From NCBI GenBank assembly GCA_026018925.1, contig JAKSZU010000006.1, positions 190,475,449 through 190,539,448 on the forward strand: a stretch of 64,000 bases of DNA, in the 5' to 3' direction. Origin of the DNA: Tupaia tana. Taxonomy: Eukaryota; Chordata; Mammalia; Scandentia; Tupaiidae. This document shows, one piece after another, positions 22,201 to 33,193 of the stretch. Each line of letters opens with the position of its first letter. Position 1 is the first letter of the stretch. The notes under the pieces were generated by a model, which ran no database searches, was not told the DNA's origin, and saw nothing but the letters and a program-made list of their open reading frames with translations. A program made the translations under genes and the position numbers.

Positions 22201-23329
22201 ACAACATGATGAATGTTGTAGTAGGATTCAATAATCATGAACTAAATGAATACATGTCACTTTAGACAGTTTAAAAAATATGTTTGAATTAATGTTATTT
22301 TGTCAAGTCTTTAAACAAATTTTATTTAATTTATTAATTTATGCAGAACTAAACTTTCCTATTGGTTACATCAACTTCGTTCTTAAATTTAAAAATATGA
22401 CAAAATTTTACCAAGTGGAAAATGATCAAAAATGTATGTAGATAGATGACATACAGAAATATAGATACAAATTCTCTGAGGATATTTATATTCCATTTAT
22501 TTCTTCTCCTCTTTTCAAATAAGAAGGACATTTTGTCCTCTGGGTCATCGCTATATTGATAAGTATTTATAATAAAATGCTGAGATACACTAAATAAAAG
22601 CAAACTGGATTTTTCTTTAATACTTACTGGATTTGTTTTCTGGGCAAACCATGGATTATTTTTTCAAGTATGGGAATTGTTTTCCTCAAGATTCACAATA
22701 ATATAGTTAGAGTTATTAAATTTCTTAACTACAATTCAGGTGGTATTAACACAAAACTAAATTGACTATTTGTCAGTTAAATAATCATGTCTGATATCTT
22801 GAATTTCAGGGAAGTTGCTTTTGAAATTTTATTCTAGTAGATTTGGTGTTTATTTGACATATTTTATATTTAGGTCTTAGTATTTACTCTTTATAGACTT
22901 AGGAAAGTTTTCTTGATAGTTCATATCATGTACTTTCCTAGTTCTGTTTATAAACAAATTAATCTACCTCTATGAGAATAATTTTATGATTTATTATTCT
23001 TCTCCAGGTATATTTTTCTAAGCAATATGATTTTACATATTACTACCACCCTGGAGCATTTGATAAGTGAATCAAAACAGTCAAACTTCTATTTTTCTCT
23101 AACAATAGCTTTTCCCAAAAATTCTACCTAATAATAACTCCTGTGTATTGGACTGTGCCATATCTATCAGGAATACTAAGCCCACTGATAAGTGACTAGG
23201 AAGATTAAAGTCTAAGGAAAGTTGACGGGCCTAAAGATCAAGGAAATATACCACAGATGGAACTCATTCACCATAAAGAAGAGTTTTTAATTTGGACATA
23301 TCTTGCTTCAAATACTTGTTCTTTTAATT

Positions 23330-23450
23330 ATCATTTAGTAGATCTCATAGCAATGTAATAAACCCTTTGGAGACCTAGTTTATTCCTTTGTAAAATATGG
23401 ATAATACCTATAAATATAGCTTTGTGAAGATTGAACTTAACATATAATCA
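23330..23450 (+). mobile_element. MIR, sense fragment
   Basis: GACCTAGTTTATTCCTTTGT followed by AAAATATGGATAATACCTA and GTGAAGATTGAACTTA. Confidence 0.55.
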
Positions 23451-23469
23451 TATATATTTTGCTAATTCT

Positions 23470-23790
23470 TTTTTTTATTCACTTTTTTATTTTAATTTTT
23501 TATATACATTCAATCATATTATTTAGGTTACAAAGTGAACATTTCAATATGTGAACATTTCTCCCCAGTCCAGTTGATCAGAATATCTTCCACCAATAAC
23601 AGCGCACCTCCCCATCCCGTCAATGCTCTGTCTCCGTATTCCTCCTCCAAATGTCCTTCCTTAGGTCCCTCTTCTCCACACACTCCACTTCTGGCACTAA
23701 CCCCCATCTCTTGTGTTTATACAACCTTAGGTCAATATATATTAGGTATATATCAAGTGGGGACATACAGTGTCTCTCCCTCTAATTCTG
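23470..23790 (-). mobile_element. LINE 3' end, class B
   Basis: On the minus strand: AAGGAAGGACATTTGGAGGA, GGTGGAAGATATTCTGATC, GGGGAGAAATGTTCACATAT, ATATGATTGAATGTATATAA and an A-rich tail. It aligns along ~250 bp with the plus-strand copy ending at 62587. The host lineage is probably L1, by analogy with other mammalian 3' UTRs. Confidence 0.75.
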
Positions 23791-24341
23791 ACTATATTAT
23801 ATATATCAACATATTATACAATATATGCTACATCATGCTATGCTATGTTATGTCATCTATCATATCATACCACACAGTGAAAACTGTACATCTTATAGTA
23901 GGTATCAAAAGTATGTAAATACTCAAAAATAGCTACATTAGTATAAATGTCTAAGTAGGGATAAACATAAGAAATGTTTTATAGATTGCATGTAGATTGA
24001 CTACCCTCGATTAGCTAGCAATGGAACATATCTAAAGTCAAAGAATAGAAGATTTTTATCATTCGATTGCAGAGAATGATATAAACCACAGCTGAGTTAT
24101 TATATTCATCTATAATATATTCCTAACAATCAACATAATTTCTTTTGTAAATTTTAGTGTACACAGTTTTTTTGAGTTTTTTTTCAGTTTGAGTTTTAAT
24201 GTTAGAGTTAATTAATGGGAAAAGAACATCATTTGAATGGTTCTCCATGGTCTACAAGGCACAGATGCATACCAAAATTTGGCTACCTGACAGGCAGTTC
24301 TTTCAGAGCTGATGAATGACTGGAGGGTTATAAAATCTTTT

Positions 24342-24818
24342 TTTTTTGGAGAGGTTTTTGCTATAGGGCGCGTGCGCTCGCCAGACAGACAGAAAGAGAC
24401 ATAAAGACAGAAAGCGAGAAATCACCCCCCAGGGGGGATGGTCATGCCGCAATCCCTTCTCCTCCATTCTCCTCTTGGGATCTTGGGCACGCACGCACAC
24501 GCGCCCAACATGAGTTTTTTTTTTTTTTTTTTTTTAATTATTTATTTAACTTTATGTATTCATTCATTCATTTTTTTTTTAATTTGACTAGAGAGATACA
24601 CAGTGAAAGAGAGAGAGAGAGAGAGAAGGTGAGGGAGCAAGCCACCAGGTCCAGGACTCGAACCATGGTCAGCCATGTGGGAGCACCCAGCGCCTTAACC
24701 ACCACGCCACCTGCTGGTCCCCCCGACATGAGTTTTAAGCCACCAGGTCCAGGACATGAACCGCGGTTGACTACATGGGAGTCCAGTGACATAGCCATTA
24801 TGCTAACTGCTGGTTCCC
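24342..24818 (-). mobile_element. Young type 1 SINE interrupted by type 2
   Basis: Outer element halves 24342-24503 and about 24737-24818 join into a near-perfect type 1 SINE. Outer TSD ATAAAATCTTTT is exact at 24330-24341 and 24819-24830. Confidence 0.95.
24519..24721 (-). mobile_element. Type 2 SINE nested in type 1
   Basis: T-run, CATTCATTCATTCATT-like tail, AATTTGACTAGAGAGATACAC, head with GGACTCGAACCATGGTCAG and CACCACGCCACCTGCTGGTCC. Nested TSD CCCAACATGAGTTTT (24504-24518) versus CCCGACATGAGTTTT (24722-24736), one mismatch. Confidence 0.95.
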
Positions 24819-26539
24819 ATAAAATCTTTTAACCAAAGGACTCTTTGTTCACCATTATGGATGACTGATATGAATTCTGCAGATTCAGATTAATACTCTA
24901 GCTCCTAAGCTACAATAATGGTAGTACAATGGAACCAGACCATTTGTATATTGATTACAAATATAATGAAAGTAACAACTTTTCAAGTAAACATACAAAA
25001 ATTAATAACATTGTCCATTAACATCTTAAAAGATTACTGTGAAATTGGACAAATCTGCCCAGACATTTATAACTTTTTTAGTATCACACAGATAATTAAT
25101 CATAGATCAAGGAAGAGTCACTATAGATTTGATTCATACCAAAGACCATGACGTTTTCATTGTACCAACTCACTTCTCTAAACTTCTCTCTGCATAAAAT
25201 GGGAATGATTGTTTTCCCTTCTAAGGTTTATTTCAGGGTATCTTTGCTTCAGTTTGGTTGACACTTTGGGTTGGATAATTATGTGGTGTGAGGAGCTGTC
25301 ATTTGTATTGTGTGATTTTTTACTTCAACCCTTACCGTATCCTCCTCATTTTAATAATTATCTTCCCTCTTCCACTTCAATAACCAACAATGTCCCTGGG
25401 AGTGGAAGGACAAAATTTCCTTTGGTTGAAAACCTAAGGCTTATAATAAATATTTAGCACAGTATAGTGTCTGATATACTACTACCTGTATAAATGGTAA
25501 GTATTGTTAGATTTGCATTAAAATGGAAACATGTATACCAATGTTAATGAAATGTGTAATGCTTATATTCTTAGTTAATAAAACATTTTGATAACAAATA
25601 TTTAAAATGTTAAAATAATTTTTACTTCCAAAATCAGTTTATTTTATTTTTCAGAAAATAAAAACTTTTCACCTTAATTACTTTTACCTTGTGAAAAGTA
25701 ATCATTACATGAAGTCTAATTCTTAAAGCAAAAACATTTGTAGTACGTGGCATGGTGATTAGTAAGTAACATAAATTCCTACGTTTGCATCAAATATATT
25801 AAAAGAAACATCTGTATTTAATCTCATTGTAGGATTTAGATATTATGCAATGACTTTTTAATTTAAACTATATCACAGATGGATTTTGTTCAATATCATC
25901 ATTCGGTTCAAAAGCACTGACATCTACAGTGTGAAGAGTGTTCACTTTACAGGGCTTAAAAACGAAAACCCTGGTCAAGAACTGCTCTCAGTAAGGAAGG
26001 TGCCTTGTCCGAGCCTATATACCTTCTCTGGAAATAATCAATATCCAATAGGATTTTTAGTTTTCTTTAATTCAAGAGAATTCTGAAGGGTCACTTCATG
26101 CTTCAGAGTTGCTTAAAGGCTCAAACAGGTCCTCTGACATATTCTGTTTCTCTCATTCCCCTATAATAGCATGTCTTTCAGAGAGCATCTCAAAAACCTC
26201 CTATAATCTAATATCCATTTCTGGACCAGATTCCTAGGAAACATGACCCAATACTGTTTGTATCTAGATTACTTCTAAATGGCAAGCTCAAAAATGAGAT
26301 TTTTGAAGATGGAATACCAGCTTGAATATGGACTCTGTTACTGAGAGTGACTTGAATACTTACAATGTCTAGCATGCTTTCTTGGTGAAATTGTTGATAT
26401 TCGTACTTAGGACAAACAAGGACGAGATACAAGTAGAAGCGATAGGTCTAAGAAATCCCACATAACTCTGAGAAAAAGTAGTAATAATGGCTCTTAACAA
26501 CACAATTTACTTACCAGAACCACAATATCAGATAGTGGC

Positions 26540-26925
26540 ATGATCACACACTGTGGTAATACTCAGCAACAAAAGGGGAACAGAATACAGATACACTCAA
26601 AGATCTGAATAAGTCACAAATGCATTAGTCTAAGTGAAATAAACTAGTACTTAAAATCCATATACTGCAGGAGTCCACTTATATGACACTCTGAAGAAGG
26701 CAAAACTATAAAGAGAAAACAACACAATTATAGAGAAAAGCAGGAAAGAAGGTTTACACTGACTATCCAGGGCCATGGGGGAATTTGAGAGAGTGTTGGA
26801 ATCATCTTTGTGGTTATGGAAGTATCATAACCATTCATATCTGCTACAACTTGAAGAACTGAAAAGAACTAAAAAATTAAATTTATTTCCTGTACATTTT
26901 AGCTTAAATTAAAAAACCTAAAGTG
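26540..26925 (+). mobile_element. Old L1 (L1M-type) ORF2 end and 3' UTR
   Basis: The sense L1M order is clear: TACTCAGCAACAAAAGGGGAAC, AAATGCATTAGTCTAAGTGAAA, CCACTTATATGACACTCTGAAG, GGCAAAACTATAAAGAG, then the decayed 3' UTR. Much older than the class A and B LINE ends. Confidence 0.75.
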
Positions 26926-27064
26926 GACTTCTGAAACAAGAAATGGCAATGAGTTGAAAGATTTTTAAATGATTGAGAATAAATGTACTGTGCAAATGAA
27001 AAAGATACACTATTCGTTCAGAAACCCATGTGGAAAAGAATAACATTGTTTGAACATGGCATTC

Positions 27065-27503
27065 GTCTGCTAGGGTTATAACAACAATGAACCACAGGCT
27101 GAATGGCTTACCGATCACATGTATTTTCCCAAATTATGCACACTTAGATGTCCAAGATCATAGTGTCGACAGAGTTGTTTCTTCTAAAGCATCTTTCCCT
27201 GGCTTGCACATAGCCTCCTTCTCCTTGTATTCTCACATCAACCATCTCTGCACATGTGAGACCAAGTTTCTATTTCTTATAAATATCCTGGTCATATTGG
27301 GTGAACTGCATGATGTTTTCTAGACTTTGTGATCTCTAGCTACTAGATGCTGTTAGCAAATCCCCTTTTTAAATTAAGTAATTTCTTAATTTTTACTTCA
27401 TTAATTCTCTAAAGATTATTTCTTCAATTACAGTGAAATGCTGAGGTACTAAGGACTTAAACATATGAATCAGGGCAGGGCACAATTCAGTCCATAACAC
27501 ACA
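27065..27503 (-). mobile_element. MLT1-like ERVL-MaLR solo LTR with a foreign insert
   Basis: The plus strand reads as an MLT1 LTR in reverse: TGCTAGGGTTATAACAACAA, ACCACAGGCTGAATGGCTTA, GTCCAAGATCATAGTGTCG, CCCTGGCTTGCACATAGCC, CATATGAATC and finally GGGCACAATTCAGTCCATAAC. A ~60 bp stretch at 27311-27371 does not belong to it and is nearly identical to part of the MER5A-like element at 29.9 kb. Confidence 0.7.
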
Positions 27504-27511
27504 TACGTCAA

Positions 27512-27562
<51 letters not shown>

Positions 27563-27584
27563 TACATATATACACATACGTCAA

Positions 27585-27628
<44 letters not shown>

Positions 27629-27745
27629 ATACACACATATATATATATATCACATACATCAAGTATATATATACACACACACACACACATATATACATAT
27701 ATACATACAATTATATATATATACACACACACATGCATATATATT
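27501..27745 (+). repeat. Minisatellite of ~75-bp (TA)n/(CA)n units
   Basis: Three units each begin with ACATACGTCAAGTGTATA or a variant (27501, 27574, 27652) followed by (TA)n and (CA)n runs. It starts at the edge of the LTR. Confidence 0.85.
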
Positions 27746-27981
27746 AAGAGAGTTTTTTTGCTATAAAGCATGTGCACTTGCCAGAGAGAGACACAGAAAG
27801 CAAAAATCACCCTCCCATTAGTGATGGTCATGCTGCAATCACATCTTCATTCTCCTCTCTGGATTTTGGGCACACATGCACACGCACTAGGTGTGAGTTT
27901 TAAGCTGCTGAGTCCAGGACACAAACCGCGGTCAACCACGTGGGAATCCGGTGACGTAACCATTATACCATCTGTTGGTCC
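27746..27981 (-). mobile_element. Type 1 SINE, diverged
   Basis: AGAGAGTTTTTTTGCTATAA, CTTGCCAGAGAGAGACACAG, CACAAACCGCGGTCAACCAC and the end ACCATCTGTTGGTCCC. Confidence 0.85.
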
Positions 27982-28156
27982 CAGTCAATTTTTTGTTTTA
28001 TGGTTATTATGTTAAATAGCATTAAATAAGATGCAAGCTTCAACTGATGAATTGTTACCTTATTAATACAAGTATCCCCCAAGTCACTGCATTTTTCTTG
28101 TAGACTTGAGGGTAAGTCACAATTACAACTCCATTATTAGGACTACCATTATACAT

Positions 28157-28457
28157 CTTTTTTTTTTCTTCTTCTTCTTTTTTTTTTTTTTTTTTTTTTT
28201 TTTTGAGAGGTTTTCGCTATAGGGCGCGTGCGCTCGCCAGACAGACAAGAGAGAGGCAGAGAGACAGAAAGCGAGAAATCACCCCCCGGGGGGATGGTCA
28301 CGCCACAATCCCTTCTCCTCCATTCTCCTCTCAGGATCTTGGGCATGCACACACATGTGCCCGGTGTGAGATTTAAGCCACTGGGTCCCGGACGCGAACC
28401 GCGGTTGACTACGTGGGAGTCCAGCGACATAGCCATTACGCTAACTTCTGGTTCCCC
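28157..28457 (-). mobile_element. Young type 1 SINE
   Basis: Long T-rich tract (CTT units and T30-like run) as complement of the tail, then a near-consensus body and head to CTTCTGGTTCCCC. Imperfect TSD ACCATTATACAT (28145-28156) and ACAATTATACAT (28458-28469). Confidence 0.93.
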
Positions 28458-28538
28458 ACAATTATACATGTTGAGAATATCTCTCTTCCTGGGAGAAATC
28501 ACATGGGTCATATTTTATCACAAATATCCAGGAATTCA

Positions 28539-28743
28539 TCATTTCTTGTATCTTTTCTTGAGTGTCACTTTGTCATATGGTGAGCTCGTCCTGTTGAAGA
28601 AGGGTGTGCCAGTCACTGTTAGGCAGAAGTAGTAAAGACACTCGTACATCACCTCTGGTTTTGCATCTCCTACATTTGTTTTCTTCCTGTCCTGGAAGGA
28701 ATAGCGACGACCTTGAGCAGGAATAGTGATGCCATGTCTGCTC
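28539..28743 (-). CDS. Candidate terminal coding exon, unidentified
   Basis: On the minus strand a good splice-acceptor context (pyrimidine-rich TATTTTTGGTTTTACAG, AG at 28745-28744) precedes an open stretch of 67 codons ending in two successive TGA codons (28541-28539 and 28538-28536). The peptide has a balanced composition: it begins with a basic segment (SRHGITIPAQGRR), has an aromatic middle (MYECLYYFCLTVTG) and ends in a Lys-rich tail. Base composition is less AT-rich than the flanks and no recognised repeat overlaps. A second frame is also open for ~56 codons, so the frame is uncertain. I do not recognise the protein. It could be the last exon of a gene extending to higher coordinates, a pseudogene fragment, or chance. 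No partner exon is identified in this window. Confidence 0.3.
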
Positions 28744-28817
28744 CTGTAAAACCAAAAATAGGAGATTTTATACATTGACACTTTTGTAAGACCACTGGTT
28801 ATGTTTTGGCTTCAGGT

Positions 28818-28885
28818 TTTTTTTTTTTTTCTTCCTTTCCTTTCCTTTCCTTTTTTATTATTTTTGTTGTTGTTGTTGTTTTTAA
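28818..28885 (+). repeat. T-rich simple repeat: (CCTTT)n then (GTT)n
   Basis: T14, four CCTTT-like units and five GTT units in succession. Confidence 0.9.
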
Positions 28886-29425
28886 AGGACAGGTGCATAT
28901 ATTCCTCAGTATTTTGAAGAGCTCTTGTTCAAACAGGGAAATAGAATCTAGAACATGTGAAATTAATACTGTGACTCTAATTCTCAGTGCAGACTGCACA
29001 AAGATGCATTTACTCCTTCTATTCACCTTACAGTCTTTCCTTTTTGCAGAGTCGAATAATTAAAGTAATTTTCATATAGAATAATTTTCTTAAGCATGTT
29101 TGGCAAGAGCTTTGCCATTCGTCTATGTAACTACACATTTTTGTTTTGTTTATCCATTAGCTATAAAAACAGCTTCCTTTTAAGCCCACATATCAGTCTG
29201 AAAACATAAGTAGAGAATTAGGCTGTAGGCAAAATCATAAGAGAAATGAATTATTTCTCTAACTGAGTCAAATGTATTTGTGAAGAGAGTAACATTTATG
29301 CCAGCAAATCAGAGCTGAGGCCAATACTTTTCCAGAGAGAAATTTCTTAATGGGCCACTAGCTATTCAGAAAACAATATTATTCAAAATTTGATAATGTC
29401 CATAAACATAGAAGCCTTCTTTCTT

Positions 29426-29449
29426 AAAAAAAAAAAAAAAAAAAAAAAA
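29426..29449 (+). repeat. Poly-A run without a SINE
   Basis: About 23 A in a row; upstream sequence does not match either SINE type, so it is an orphan tail or simple run. Confidence 0.8.
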
Positions 29450-29526
29450 GAATACCAAGAATTTAAAAACAAACATAGTTTTTTTTTTCTTTAGGCATAA
29501 TATTACTTAAGTCACTATCTAAATCA

Positions 29527-29995
29527 GGGTTTCTCAACTGTGCCACTTTGCTATTTTGTATCAGATAATTCTTTCCTGAATTTGCCAGAGGATAGGTGTG
29601 CCCAACAGAAGGAGATGTGAGGGGTGAGAAAGGGGGAAAGCACCCTACATAGGGCATGGTTATGCCACAATCCCTTCTCCTACATTTTTTCCTCCTTTTA
29701 GGATTTTGGGCATGCACACACACATGCCCAGCGTGTTTCTCAAGCTGCTAGGTCCAGGACTTGAACCTCACGGTTGGCCATATGGAATACAGTTGCTTTA
29801 AACATCATGCCATTTTCTGACCTAGATAATTCTTTATTGTTAGGGGCACAGAGGATTTCCTGTTAGATGGATTATGTTTTCTAACCTTTGTGATCTCTAT
29901 CTACTAGATGCTGCTAGCAAATCCCCTTTTTGAAATTTTGACTATCTAAACTCTCCTGACATTGCCAAATGTCCCCCTGGAGACAAAAATCACCT
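29527..29995. mobile_element. MER5A-like hAT element split by SINE
   Basis: Left part GGGTTTCTCAACTGTGCCAC (inverted terminal repeat region); right part ATCTACTAGATGCTGCTAGC, GACATTGCCAAATGTCCCCC and TCACCTCTACTTGAGAA (other end). Split by the SINE at 29575-29823. Confidence 0.75.
29575..29823 (-). mobile_element. Type 1 SINE inserted in MER5A
   Basis: TTTGCCAGAGGATAGGTGTG, CCCTTCTCCTACATTTTTTC, GGATTTTGGGCATGCACAC and a diverged head. TSD AGATAATTCTTT is exact at 29563-29574 and 29824-29835. Confidence 0.9.
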
Positions 29996-30040
29996 CTACT
30001 TGAGAATGGCAGCTGAGTGTGTTCTCTCTCTTTCTCTTAT

Positions 30041-30115
30041 ACACACACACACACACACATATATATATCACACACACATAAATATATCAATACACTCACA
30101 CACACACATATACTC
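30041..30115 (+). repeat. (CA)n/(TA)n microsatellite
   Basis: Two CA runs separated by ATATATAT and AAATATAT segments. Confidence 0.9.
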
Positions 30116-30504
30116 AGTTCTGCTCACATTATATATAACAAGGGTGTTTATATGTAATCCAGTCACATACTGCCTGGAAATCTGTAGCATTTCTGGATGC
30201 TGAAATTGTAACTTGACTTCAAATGAAGTTATGCAAGTAGTCATTGAAGGAAATGGCCACCATTAAGAAGGGAAACTACAGAGAGAAAAATAATAAATAA
30301 ATTTCTTTGACAAATGTAAGCTGGATAATGGAGCTAAGTATTTAGCTTTATCATGCAGACTCAGAGTTTGAGTTAGGACCAACGAGTAGAAATTACAGTG
30401 AGAAAAATCACTAAATAGAGAAATATTAATATCATTAGAGCCTCAATATTAATTTTTTTTTACTTCAGTTAATACAGAGTCTGAACTTTTCTTTGTTTTT
30501 CAGT

Positions 30505-30705
30505 TTAGTCATTTGTTTATTTTATGAGAAAGGGAGACAGACAGACAGATATCATCAACGGGATGCTCAGACAGCGCCAGCCAGCCAGGATCACAGGTAC
30601 ATTCTTGGTTTATACAGGAAGACCTCTGGATGCGAACCCAGGACCCTACCACATGGCCACAGTACTGTAAAGGGTCCCACCACCTCAGCTGGCCTTGAAT
30701 GCTTT
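30505..30705 (-). mobile_element. Older tRNA-derived SINE, separate type
   Basis: On the minus strand: GGCCAGCTGAGGTGGTGGGA, B-box CTGGGTTCGCATCC, then GGCTGGCTGGCGCTGTCTG and TCTGTCTGTCTCCCTTTCTC before an A-rich end. Shares the tRNA-like head plan and TC-rich 3' part with types 1 and 2 but not the body. Confidence 0.55.
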
Positions 30706-31214
30706 TAATATGCATTGATCAGATATTTTCATATACTGTGAAATATTAGGTCATGTTCTTTTTACATTTTTTAACTGTTGTCCTTATTTTCTTCATTTGT
30801 AAGGGCCTTTCATAAAGGAAAGCTATTAATTTATGCCTATTATATGAGCAAATCATGTATCATTACTATAGTTACATTTATTTAATTTTGGGATTTTTGA
30901 TACAGAGCTCTTCTAAAGCTGTGTACTGCAAGTTATGAATTTATTGCTATTGTTACTCCATTTTTTTATTCATTCATTCATTTATCAAGAGAATGTCTAG
31001 TTCTTTCCCATGACTAGTAAGCTATTCCTCTATGATTTTCTTGAATCTGTTTATCTTTAATGTGATCAGTCATTTTTATATTCTATCAAAAGTTTTGAAG
31101 CACTTTTTTAAAATTTAACTTTTTTATTTCATTTTCTTTTATACATTCAAGGACTTTTAATGTCAACTTACTGAACTTGAGAGGAGAGGGAAAATAATCT
31201 ATTTCATCTATTCT

Positions 31215-31440
31215 GTGAAGCCTTACAGTGTTCCCGACAGTGCTGAGTGGTTGACACATTGTGTCATATATAACCTTGTTTAATATGTCATCACCATTAA
31301 AATTCTTTGACTATTCTTGGCTTATAGGTGAGGAAATTGAAGCCTACAAACTGTAATGGTTTTTATCAATGACATCCAGTTGGTAAGTGGCAAAAATTTG
31401 GGATAGTTCTATTTGACCTGAAGCTCATGTTCTTTCAATT
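31215..31440 (-). mobile_element. MIR, antisense
   Basis: ACAGTGCTGAGTGGTTGACA, GGCTTATAGGTGAGGAAATTGAAGCC, CATCCAGTTGGTAAGTGGCA and CTCATGTTCTTTCAATTAC follow MIR reversed. Confidence 0.7.
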
Positions 31441-32150
31441 ACAGCAATATTCCATAAGTAATAGGAAGCCTCTTGGACTTTTGAGTGGAAAATGACATGA
31501 TCAAACAGTGATTTAAGAAAATTGATTTAGCAGCAGATGACATGGGGACTTCTTCTTCTTCTTTATTTTATTTTTCAAAGGGAGAGTCCAGAGGGTATAG
31601 CCTGATTCAAAGGTAATGAATCTCTGGATATGAATGAAAGTGGTACTGAAAATTGAAGAGGAAGAAATGGGAAAGAGATATTACAGGGAGAGAATTGACC
31701 GAACAAGATAACTGATTGAATGTTGGGACAAGTGAGTAAATGTATTAAAGATAAGAAATTTTCTGACAATTCAACTTGGAAGAACATATGGGCAGTTTTT
31801 CTACAGAAGATGGTAAGCCAATTTTGGATATTCTGAGGTGCCAAATGCAGAGAGAGGGACCTACGTGGTAGTTTAGAGTGTAAGATTGCCTCTTGGGACA
31901 GGGTAAAAGGGTTCAAACTGAGCCATAGATATGGGAGTCATGCTCTTTTTTAATAGAAACTATGAGATTGCCAACGAGAGCTGAAATGAAAAGATTCATG
32001 GATGGAGTCTTGAGAAATATTTATATTTAATTGGTAGGAATAAAAAACAATCTCGACATAAAAATAAAAGAAGTATAGAGATACAGATGGGGAAATAAAG
32101 AGCTTTTGTAAAAAGAAAATAATTGTCAGTTGCAAACACTGTAAACATTT
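31440..32150 (-). mobile_element. L2 remnant, antisense
   Basis: GGAAGCCTCTTGGACTTTTGAG, AAAATGACATGATCAAACAG, GATTTAGCAGCAG, AATGTTGGGACAAGTGAG and ATATGGGAGTCATGCT follow the reversed L2 3' region. It probably continues at 32600-32860 beyond the LTR. Confidence 0.55.
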
Positions 32151-32159
32151 TAAAACAAC

Positions 32160-32590
32160 ATATGACATACACTGCCAGTGCCGTATCCCTTCACATTAAC
32201 CAGATTCCAGCACTTGGATTACTTTGCCACAGAGCATCTCAGCTGCTGAGAACCTGATCTGATTGTTCATTTCACAGGCTAATTGTGTCAGAGAATTTCC
32301 TTCCCTGTCACCCCATCAGCCCTCAATCAATGAGACTTAGTGTATAAATACCCGAGCCCTCTTGTGCCTTGGGCAGGGTAACGCTAAGGCACATCTACCC
32401 TGGCCATGCCAGTTCCCCAGAATAATTAACTTGAAGCTGTTCTCAGGGGAAACCTGACTGCTAACAAAAGCTTTATTGAATGTCTTCTTTTTTACCATTG
32501 TTTTGTGTTTCCTGGAATCACTTAACAAAATAAATTTGTACTCTTACACTCAAATCTGCCATGGGGTCTGTTTCTGGGTGGACAAAAATG
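32160..32590 (+). mobile_element. Old LTR, family uncertain (ERVL-like)
   Basis: Contains CATCAGCCCTCAATCAATGA, TATA box TATAAATA near 32343, TGTTTCCTGGAATCAC and a poly-A signal AATAAA near 32530, then AAATCTGCCATGGGGTCTG. The promoter-to-poly-A spacing is that of an LTR. It interrupts the antisense L2. Confidence 0.5.
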
Positions 32591-32959
32591 AAAACTGAAC
32601 ATGGAGAATGATAAAGGATGGTAGGAACAGAGAAGTCATTGTTGACTTTAAGGACAGCCCTTTCATGAGTGACAGATTAGTAGAATACAAGAAAACCAAG
32701 AATGAGAGAGTACTTGGAAATGGCAGGTAAGTTGAAGCTATGCAGACAGAAGTTGAGAGAAGGATTTGATCTTATCCTGAGTAAAAAATTCTCTGCCTAG
32801 GATTATGTGAGGGAAGCTGTTCAGAAATCTGAAAAAGAATAGATGAAGTTTGGAAGAACTGCTATTGATAACACGAAGGCTACCAGTCAAGGTTAAAAAT
32901 ATATTAAGACAGTGTCAATGAATAATAAAAGCTTTTTAAAATCTTTTTAGCCGGACATA

Positions 32960-33120
32960 CTGAATAGGAATTCTGACTTACTTCACTTGGTGATCATTTG
33001 AAGGATAGTAAACATCTCTGGCCTCATTTTTTCCATTGGGAAGTGGGGATAATAAGATTAATCAATCAAAGATCTGTGGATTAAATGTGGCAACATGTAG
33101 GGCTGCCTGGTATATGGGTA
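32960..33120 (+). mobile_element. MIR, sense
   Basis: ATCTCTGGCCTCATTTTTTCCATTGGGAAGTGGGGATAAT is arranged as in MIR, followed by GGCTGCCTGGTATATGGG. Confidence 0.6.
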
Positions 33121-33124
33121 AATA

Positions 33125-33193
33125 TTGGGTTGTTGGAAAGTCATGATGTATTTTTATATGCAAAAATATGTCATGACTTTTCTGATGACCTAA
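33125..33193. mobile_element. Mariner-like MITE, 69 bp
   Basis: A palindromic element with left end TTGGGTTGTTGGAAAGTCAT and right end, reversed, TTAGGTCATCAGAAAAGTCA, sitting between two TA dinucleotides (33123-33124, 33194-33195). The layout resembles the primate MADE1 mariner MITE (about 80 bp, TTAGGTTGG ends), but the interior differs. A second copy lies at 38631-38701. Confidence 0.85.

Noticed and set aside
22620-23050. Possible antisense LINE passage
   Set aside because: A few L1-like phrases but no ordered match; not enough to annotate.
27393-27831. Tyr/Ile-rich ORFs of ~80-107 codons
   Set aside because: Translations of the (TA)n/(CA)n minisatellite.
28149-28632. Overlapping 120- and 134-codon ORFs
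   Set aside because: Both strands of the young SINE at 28157-28457, with poly-Lys from the tail complement.
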